DNA of 59,566 bases from Rhodopirellula europaea 6C (GTDB taxonomy: Bacteria; Planctomycetota; Planctomycetia; Pirellulales; Pirellulaceae), in assembly GCF_000338295.1 (NCBI RefSeq), contig NZ_ANMO01000024.1, forward strand, positions 1-59,566. Reading direction: 5' to 3'. Within the stretch, counting starts at the first letter, position 1, and each line of letters starts with the position of its first letter. This document shows positions 53,655-59,566 of the stretch, one piece after another. A model generated the notes under the pieces. The model saw nothing but the letters and a program-made list of their open reading frames with translations, was not told where the DNA came from and made no database searches. The position numbers and the translations under genes are program-made.

Positions 53655-55061
53655 ATGCTCAGCCCCGAAATCTCTTTTTGGATCATGCTGGCCTTTTCGC
53701 TTGGCTTCGCAGGATGGTTCGGCTGGCGGCACGGCAAGCACTACGCGCTAGGGGCGGGTATGGCAGCCTCGCTGCTCGCTGGCACGTGGTTTGACATCAT
53801 CGCGATGGGCACTCGGATCAACGTGACGATGGCGACTGCGATTGTGCTTCTCGTGGTCTATTGCACGCACTCATGGCGAGAAATCTTTCGCTTTTTGGGG
53901 CCGCTCGACTACTTGATCGGAGCGATGACTATCTGGCACATCGTCGTCGACACATACTATGGCGAGCAACCACTCGCAGTCGCCGCCCAAGCCTACGGCC
54001 AATGGATGCTTCCCTACGCAGCAGGGCGATATGCATTTCTGCATCGGGATGCCTTGCTCAAACTCGCGCCCGTCTTCGGCATCATCGGTGCCGCTATCTC
54101 CATGTTTTGTATCGCGGAAGCTTGGACCGGGATCAATTTGTGGGAGGCAGCGTTTTCGCCTCGTGACGAACTCGTCACTTTCACCGGGCGACTGCGTTAC
54201 GGAATTGCTTATCGCGCCTGCGGTCCGACCCGACACGCAATCTTTCTGAGCAACGTGCTACTCACCCTGGTCCCCTTTGCCGTTTTGATGACGCAGCGAG
54301 AAATTACCTGGGTTCCCGGACTCGGCAAATGGAATCGATGGATCGGTTCCATCCTTTTAGCCGTGCTCCTTTTAGGCGTCGCATCGTCGCTGTCTCGCGG
54401 TCCCATCGTGACACTCATTTTAGCGGGCGGTCTGGCCCTAGCATGGCACTATCGCCCGGCCGCTTTGGGACTGTCAGTAGTCGTTGTCGTTTTAATAGGA
54501 TTGATCGCAAGCGATTGGGACGGATTCCTCCGTCTACTTGAGTCTGATGCAGATGAGCACAAACGAGCAGCGGTGTTGGTCGTCGACGATCAACAGGTGG
54601 TGTACACCGGGACTCGGAATCGTTTGGTCAATCTGCAGGTTTACGTGCCGATCTTGATCGAGGGCGGACCATTGGGCTACGGAACAATCAGCAGCACAGG
54701 ATTTCCGCCTGCAAACCTGCCGGGACTGCCAACCGATCCAAAAGTAAGGAAACGCCTCGGAATCGTTGACAACGCGTTCCTAAACAACGGCCTACGTTTT
54801 GGCTGGGTTGGACTCGCTTTGTTTTCGGGCTTGTTTATCGCCGCGGCAACCACCGCGTTCCAACTGTCGCGTCGAGCGAGCACCTATTTCTTCCCACTCG
54901 ATCAACGCTACTTCATCGCGGCCGCAACGCTCACCCTGGCGTTTCTATTCGAAATCGCCACAGTGTTCTGGTCGTATGATTACGCCCTCTGGATCATCTT
55001 CGGGTTCGGGTTACTTTCTGGCTTGGCATCGAGCTTGAAACGAACCAACTTTTGTGATTAA
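53655..55061 (+). CDS. O-antigen ligase/polymerase-like membrane protein (Wzy_C type)
   Basis: A 468-residue polytopic inner-membrane protein with about ten hydrophobic segments. The large external loop is between segments around residue 290-370. The family's conserved patch includes SLSRGPIVTLILAGGLALAW, followed by RNRLVNLQVYVPILIEGGPL and GYGTISSTGFPP. Wzy/WaaL-type proteins join or polymerise lipid-linked glycans on the outer face of the membrane. It lies near the Wza- and Wzc-type genes, consistent with one polysaccharide pathway. Confidence 0.82.
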   Translation: MLSPEISFWIMLAFSLGFAGWFGWRHGKHYALGAGMAASLLAGTWFDIIAMGTRINVTMATAIVLLVVYCTHSWREIFRFLGPLDYLIGAMTIWHIVVDTYYGEQPLAVAAQAYGQWMLPYAAGRYAFLHRDALLKLAPVFGIIGAAISMFCIAEAWTGINLWEAAFSPRDELVTFTGRLRYGIAYRACGPTRHAIFLSNVLLTLVPFAVLMTQREITWVPGLGKWNRWIGSILLAVLLLGVASSLSRGPIVTLILAGGLALAWHYRPAALGLSVVVVVLIGLIASDWDGFLRLLESDADEHKRAAVLVVDDQQVVYTGTRNRLVNLQVYVPILIEGGPLGYGTISSTGFPPANLPGLPTDPKVRKRLGIVDNAFLNNGLRFGWVGLALFSGLFIAAATTAFQLSRRASTYFFPLDQRYFIAAATLTLAFLFEIATVFWSYDYALWIIFGFGLLSGLASSLKRTNFCD

Positions 55062-55230
55062 GAAATCCTATTGTTTGCCAGCGGTTTTTTCGCGTGACTA
55101 GAGCACAGCAGAAGACCACAATTCTGCAAGCGTTGCTGCGGTTGGCACCTTTAACGGTGCCGTTGGTGCGTTTTCGCGAACGACGCAAATTGGTGTCGTC
55201 GCTCTATTGCAATGTCAATACTGATGGAGC

Positions 55231-58200
55231 TTAAAAGAGGTCTGTTGAGATACCTAAGTTGTGTTCCAACAGGAAGTCTTCATCAGAAGCAAATACCTCA
55301 TCAGCGTCCCATCGGGGAACTGTTTTGTTTTCGTCTGTTTTCGAGCCAATGTCGCTCTGTTTGGTCAAATAATTGATGACGACAAGTGCGTCACGAGCGG
55401 TGACGAACCCGTCCCCATTCGCATCGAACGACTCCACTACGTTTGGTAGCGAAACGTCTGCTGGCTCACTCGAGCTGTAATTGGAAAGGAAGTTGATAAT
55501 GACCAAGGCGTCTAGCGCGCTTATGGAGCCATCGCGATTTGAGTCCATTGCGATACCATCATTGTTGTCGTAGGTCGCTGCATTGCTAGACGTCATCGCC
55601 ACAGCTTGGTTGAGAGAGGCATTTGATGTTGCGGCTCGTGCGAGAATGGCACCGATTTCGAAGGCTGCGAATCCAACGTTTTCGTCCGAGTGGCTGGTTT
55701 CTGCGTCGGCAGACTGTTCCTCTTCGACGAAGACCTGGACCGAGTTTTTGTCGAGATTGCGGAATCGCAATCCAGCAGGATCGGCCCCGGTGGTGGTTTG
55801 CATCGCAGCCAAGAATGCGGGTGGGGCATCGAAACCTGTGCCAAGGTTGATTGATGCGAAGGCTTCGGAGATTCTCTCGCCGGTGCGGCCGACACGATAC
55901 GCCGTTCCAGCCGCGTTGCCAGTGCCGGCTTCGATGGCGACATAACCAACACGCTCATTGCTGTGGCTGTTGTCGGCTCCCTCTTCTTCTTGCAAGCGAA
56001 CACTGAAACCGACTCGCCCAATATCCTGCTGACGAGTAACAATCGCTGCGGGACCGTTGACTGTTTGGCTCTGGCTGAGAACGACCGGGGACGTCTCGAA
56101 GATGTCCGGAAAATCGACGCGTTTCAGGTTCTGATTGACACTCGTTGTTCCCGCGTGCAGCACACGTCCATCGGGTAGCGCGTAGGAGCCTTTTTCAACG
56201 ACCAAGTAGCTCACTGTTTCTAGGGAGTGGTTCCCGTCGTCGTAGTCCCATTCTTGCAACCGAACTTGGAAACTATTGGATGTCACGTTGCGGACACGCA
56301 CGGTGACTGGATCTGAGCCACCGAAGGACGCGGGAGAAGCGATCACGACCGGATCTACATAAGCGTTTTGCAGCTGGATCGTTTTCCAATCCTGATCCAC
56401 GCGGAACGTCCCCGACTCGCCGACTACTTCAACGGGCTGACCCACGAGTGAGCCGATTTCGAAGGCTGCGAATCCAACGTTTTCGTCTGAGTGGCTGGTT
56501 TCTGCGTCGGCAGACTGTTCCTCTTCGACGAAGACCTGGACCGAGTTTTTGTCGAGATTGCGGAATCGCAATCCAGCAGGATCGGCCCCGGTGGTGGTTT
56601 GCATCGCAGCCAAGAATGCAGGTGGGGCATCGAAACCTGTGCCAAGGTTGATTGATGCGAAGGCTTCGGAGATTCTCTCGCCGGTGCGGCCGACACGATA
56701 CGCCGTTCCAGCCGCGTTGCCAGTGCCGGCTTGAATGGCGACATAGCCAACACGCTCATTGCTATGATTGCCATCTGCTCCCTGCTCTTCCTGAACACGA
56801 ACCCTGAACCCAGTTCGGCTGATCTCCTGCTGACGAGTAACAATCGCTGCGGGACCGTTGACTGTTTGGCTCTGGCTGAGAACGACCGGGGACGTCTCGA
56901 AGATGTCCGGAAAATCGACGCGTTTCAGGTTCTGATTGACACTCGTTGTTCCCGCGTGCAGCACACGTCCATCGGGTAGCGCGTAGGAGCCTTTTTCAAC
57001 GACCAAGTAGCTCACTGTTTCTAGGGAGTGGTTCCCGTCGTCGTAGTCCCATTCTTGCAGCCGAACTTGGAAACTATTGGAAGTCACGTTGCGGACACGC
57101 ACGGTGACTGGATCCGGGCCGCCGAAGGATGCGGGAGAAGCGATCACGACCGGATCTACATAAGCATTTTGCAACTGGATCGTTTTCCAATCCTGATCCA
57201 CACGGAACGTCCCCGACTCGCCGATTTCACGATCGATCAGTGATGGGCTTGGAGGATTAGGAGGAGGCGGTGGTGGAGGAGGCGGTGGTGGATTTGTATT
57301 TCTGACGGCCGCGACGGCAGCATTCGCGTCGATAAGCCCAAATCCTGTGAAGTGATCAAACCCGTTACCGGTCAGCGGGATGTCGATGGCAGTATTGGCC
57401 ATGGCGGCGCGAATCTGGGCGGGCGTTAATGAGCCTCGCCCGCCAGCAGCTTGAAGCATCAACGCTGCAACGGCAGCGGCGTTGGGCGCGGCAGCCGATG
57501 TGCCCGCGAAATTGAAGATTCCGTCGCCTTCAACGTCTAGCGGTGAGCCAAAAAACGAATTATTGATTGTGTCGGGAGCGGTAACAACTGGCTGAGTCCG
57601 GATCTCGGGTGTTGCAAGCCGGTTGCCCGCGGTATCGAACAGAATAGGCAAACCTCCTTCACTGGTTGATTCTTGGACTCCAGGTGGGGAGACGCCAAAA
57701 GCTGGAGTTTGCCGATAGTCGACGGCAGCAATCGCGGCAACACCCGGCGCTTGATGGTGTCCGAACAGTGTTCCACCGAACGTTTCGAACTGAAAAATAT
57801 CGAAGTCGGTCGGCGAAGTGAGCGGGTGGTAGTGAACGATGTTAGGCCGCGGGCCTCCCGCACTGACATTACGAAAAATGCCAACCTCAAGAATTAGTGG
57901 ACTATTGGTCGGATTAGAAAGTGGAAAGATCTCAATGGGGTCCTGGCCAACGTTGTTTTGCACGCCTCCGGAAACGGGCGTCCCAAACTCATTGAATACA
58001 ATGATGTCCATGTCGGTCGACGCACCGGGGCCACCCAAACTTGCCGACGGCTGGTCCCACTGGAACGTGATTGTTGTTGAACGTCCGGAGCCGAGAACGA
58101 CCCTCTGAAAATTGTCGACTCCCGGTCCGGGATCAAAGTCGTGAGGTTCGTAGACTTTGCCCGCCGTTGGGGGGAAATTAGGGATGGTACTGGTCCGTCC

Positions 58201-59274
58201 GTCCGTCTGATACAGCGCACTGTAGGCTTCACTGCCTTGATTACCGGCCGATGAAAAGAAAGAAATCCCCGCACTTGTCGCTTGAGCGACAGCCTGCGCA
58301 GTGACCCCGTCTTGGAAAATTTGCATCCCAGCATAAGTGACATCATCAACGATGATATCAACGCCCGCTGCACTCAGTGCTTGCACTGCTTCTGCGAACT
58401 GCACTGGCCCTGTGATTGCGGTGTGGAAAAACAGTTGTGCGCCAGGGGCAATGTCGTGGATCAACTCCAGCATTGCTCGCCCTTCATCTTTGCCATTACC
58501 TGCGGTTGGCCCCGTCGTTGGTGCATCCTGCAACACGGTAACCGGGATTGTGAAGCCGTTCGGGTTACCGGGTCCAGGTAGATTGCCCGACGCAACGCTT
58601 CCACCAGCTCCTCCGCCTCCATTGGTTCGGCTGTAGCTGTCCGAGATCACACCAATCTTGATTCCGGCTCCATTCACATTGAATTGTGACCGTGCGAGAT
58701 TGCTTCGCATCGCCGGATCCGCTTGGCTAGAAACGGTTCCCGCATTGAAAATGGCGGCCGAATTTTCACGAACGACCTGGACCATCGGCAATTCTGCCGC
58801 CTCCACCATTTTGCCTCGCGCCAAATAGCCTTCCAGATTCCAGCCAAAGGAAGCGGTTTCCTCGAAATCCAATTCGGCTAGTGCGGCCTGAGCATCCTGC
58901 GTCGAAAACGCATCGTCGACCCGGATCTCCACCGAAATCAATTCCGTAGGATCACTGGCTTCCCAAAATCCAGAAAAGTCATTGGGTGAAATTGTGTGGG
59001 TGAATGCCGAGCTTTCACGTTGAGTCAACGCGGCATTTGAGTTCCCATTCAGAAACGCCGGGAAGTCAGCAAAACTCCGGATTTCTGGCAGTACCTCGGC
59101 GGCCAAGAGTTCTCGACGCTCCAGCGGCTCGCATCGCATGGATCGTTTACGACGAACACTCGCCCTACGGGACGAAACTACGGACTGAATGACGGAAGGA
59201 CTGCTGTTCGGAGTGAGAAAACTGTCCAGGTTGCCGGTCTGTAACAGCTTCGTAATCAGAGTTCGAATGGCCAT
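55231..59274 (-). CDS. Secreted subtilisin-like (S8) protease with LEPR-XLL motif, beta-repeats and dockerin-like C-terminus
   Basis: A 1347-residue protein. The N-terminus has the planctomycete export-type motif CEPLERRELLAAE (about 48-60). The S8 domain (about 195-660) has the Asp motif GIKIGVISDSYSR and the Ser motif FAGTSAAAPNAAAVAALML; a clear subtilase His motif was not located with certainty. An 11-proline linker follows. Two tandem 267-residue beta-rich repeats (GESGTFRVDQDWKTIQLQNA, period 801 bp) have H-type-lectin-like FxVRxxEW patterns. The C-terminus holds two dockerin-like calcium loops (DSNRDGSISALDALVIINFL and DANGDGFVTARDALVVINYL). It is probably an extracellular or cell-surface enzyme. 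Confidence 0.88.
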   Translation of the reverse strand: MAIRTLITKLLQTGNLDSFLTPNSSPSVIQSVVSSRRASVRRKRSMRCEPLERRELLAAEVLPEIRSFADFPAFLNGNSNAALTQRESSAFTHTISPNDFSGFWEASDPTELISVEIRVDDAFSTQDAQAALAELDFEETASFGWNLEGYLARGKMVEAAELPMVQVVRENSAAIFNAGTVSSQADPAMRSNLARSQFNVNGAGIKIGVISDSYSRTNGGGGAGGSVASGNLPGPGNPNGFTIPVTVLQDAPTTGPTAGNGKDEGRAMLELIHDIAPGAQLFFHTAITGPVQFAEAVQALSAAGVDIIVDDVTYAGMQIFQDGVTAQAVAQATSAGISFFSSAGNQGSEAYSALYQTDGRTSTIPNFPPTAGKVYEPHDFDPGPGVDNFQRVVLGSGRSTTITFQWDQPSASLGGPGASTDMDIIVFNEFGTPVSGGVQNNVGQDPIEIFPLSNPTNSPLILEVGIFRNVSAGGPRPNIVHYHPLTSPTDFDIFQFETFGGTLFGHHQAPGVAAIAAVDYRQTPAFGVSPPGVQESTSEGGLPILFDTAGNRLATPEIRTQPVVTAPDTINNSFFGSPLDVEGDGIFNFAGTSAAAPNAAAVAALMLQAAGGRGSLTPAQIRAAMANTAIDIPLTGNGFDHFTGFGLIDANAAVAAVRNTNPPPPPPPPPPPNPPSPSLIDREIGESGTFRVDQDWKTIQLQNAYVDPVVIASPASFGGPDPVTVRVRNVTSNSFQVRLQEWDYDDGNHSLETVSYLVVEKGSYALPDGRVLHAGTTSVNQNLKRVDFPDIFETSPVVLSQSQTVNGPAAIVTRQQEISRTGFRVRVQEEQGADGNHSNERVGYVAIQAGTGNAAGTAYRVGRTGERISEAFASINLGTGFDAPPAFLAAMQTTTGADPAGLRFRNLDKNSVQVFVEEEQSADAETSHSDENVGFAAFEIGSLVGQPVEVVGESGTFRVDQDWKTIQLQNAYVDPVVIASPASFGGSDPVTVRVRNVTSNSFQVRLQEWDYDDGNHSLETVSYLVVEKGSYALPDGRVLHAGTTSVNQNLKRVDFPDIFETSPVVLSQSQTVNGPAAIVTRQQDIGRVGFSVRLQEEEGADNSHSNERVGYVAIEAGTGNAAGTAYRVGRTGERISEAFASINLGTGFDAPPAFLAAMQTTTGADPAGLRFRNLDKNSVQVFVEEEQSADAETSHSDENVGFAAFEIGAILARAATSNASLNQAVAMTSSNAATYDNNDGIAMDSNRDGSISALDALVIINFLSNYSSSEPADVSLPNVVESFDANGDGFVTARDALVVINYLTKQSDIGSKTDENKTVPRWDADEVFASDEDFLLEHNLGISTDLF
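55652..57224 (-). repeat. Tandem 801-bp coding repeats inside the S8 protease gene
   Basis: Two copies, about 55652-56423 and 56453-57224, have a period of 801 bp (267 codons). Most of their length is identical at the DNA level, but a window of about 95 bp (roughly 55940-56035 against 56741-56836) differs much more. This points to recent duplication or gene conversion. Confidence 0.9.
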
Positions 59275-59510
59275 GATTCAAAGCAGAAAGTTTCAGGGTT
59301 GATCGCCAGACAAATGATTGCGTGTTGGAGTTGGCGTCCTTTAGCGTCAACTCTGCGGCCCTCATTTCCAGGGGGATCATACAGCTCAACAAGGGTGGTC
59401 TCAAGCAAATTGTTTGGGCTCTCTGGTTCGGTCTCGGCAGGACGTGGATGTTGCGTCAGCACTGAGACTCAGAATCCCTCGCCTTTTCGCCCGCATTATT
59501 CACCAAGCCT
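59275..59510. other. Right-end intergenic region
   Basis: No convincing gene is present between the protease start and a possible plus-strand start near 59511. It probably carries the protease promoter. Confidence 0.35.
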
Positions 59511-59566
59511 GTGGCTCGTTGGTTTTTGTTGGTGGCGTGGACGGGAGCATTGCTGTCCGAGCTGGG
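59511..59566 (+). CDS. Possible start of a plus-strand gene with signal peptide, cut by the window edge
   Basis: From a GTG at 59511 the frame reads VARWFLLVAWTGALLSELG and is still open at the edge. It has the positively charged, hydrophobic look of a signal peptide. Upstream, the frame is open back to a stop at 59463-59465. Too short to be sure it is coding. Confidence 0.3.
   Translation, partial: MARWFLLVAWTGALLSEL

Noticed and set aside
55231-57300. Tandem repeats of the protease gene as a mobile element
   Set aside because: The repeats are in frame, code for one domain type and lack terminal inverted repeats or transposase genes.
1-59566. CRISPR arrays, tRNA or rRNA genes, insertion sequences
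   Set aside because: No regularly spaced short repeats, cloverleaf-like genes, rRNA segments or transposase motifs were found by eye.

Overview
The window looks like a chromosomal segment from a planctomycete of the Pirellulaceae, most likely Rhodopirellula or a close relative. The signs are an LEPR-XLL-type N-terminal motif on a large secreted protease, many Hanks-type kinases of mixed architecture, a DUF1571 protein, a bacterial SUI1/eIF1 homologue, dockerin repeats, and moderate GC. I see no rRNA, tRNA, insertion sequence, prophage or CRISPR array. This assignment comes from reading the sequence, not from a database match.

Positions 1-7313 hold an inorganic-carbon uptake locus. A DabA-type (DUF2309/UPF0753) gene runs off the left edge on the minus strand. 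An NtrB/NtrC-type two-component pair and a SulP-family anion/bicarbonate transporter with a STAS domain follow on the plus strand. Paired inverted repeats of the form GTGCAA-N4-TTGCAC lie before dabA and before the SulP gene. Each pair is about 140-190 bp upstream of a good sigma-54 (-24/-12) promoter. The two-component pair therefore probably activates both transporters through sigma-54.

Positions 7341-18112 are mostly one long minus-strand series: rpoD-like sigma factor, TPR/glycosyltransferase-like protein, uppS, a membrane pseudokinase, a small membrane protein, a hybrid histidine kinase with REC and Hpt, a receiver-Ser/Thr-kinase fusion, and trmK. The last five are tightly packed and look like a signalling cascade that joins His-Asp to Ser/Thr phosphorylation. 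A SUI1-like gene converges on trmK.

Positions 18908-25948 hold housekeeping and small conserved genes: zinc-ribbon membrane protein, methyltransferase, DinB-like and DCC-family proteins, a long membrane coiled-coil protein with a secreted partner, a degenerate ExeA-like ATPase, and rsmE. Positions 26069-30784 encode an AAA ATPase with a winged-helix-like N-terminus, followed by a 1077-residue fusion of a Ser/Thr kinase with a tubulin/FtsZ-superfamily (Tubulin_2-like) domain. This is the most unusual protein architecture in the window.

Positions 30797-36729 run on the minus strand: DUF1571 protein, thioredoxin lipoprotein, and lspA-MMPL transporter-HAD phosphatase joined by 4-nt overlaps. Positions 37062-40696 form a plus-strand unit of a secreted coiled-coil protein, a polytopic Ser/Thr kinase and a membrane-anchored protein. 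After these come a large leucine-rich-repeat membrane protein, a SMUG1-type uracil-DNA glycosylase, a membrane protein and a shikimate-dehydrogenase-like protein that lacks the catalytic lysine.

Positions 46557-55061 are an envelope-polysaccharide region: PaaK-like adenylating enzyme, Wzc-type tyrosine autokinase, Wza-type export lipoprotein, a Cys-rich lipoprotein and an O-antigen-ligase/polymerase-like protein. Positions 55231-59274 encode a 1347-residue subtilisin-like secreted protein with two nearly identical 267-residue repeats and a dockerin-like C-terminus.
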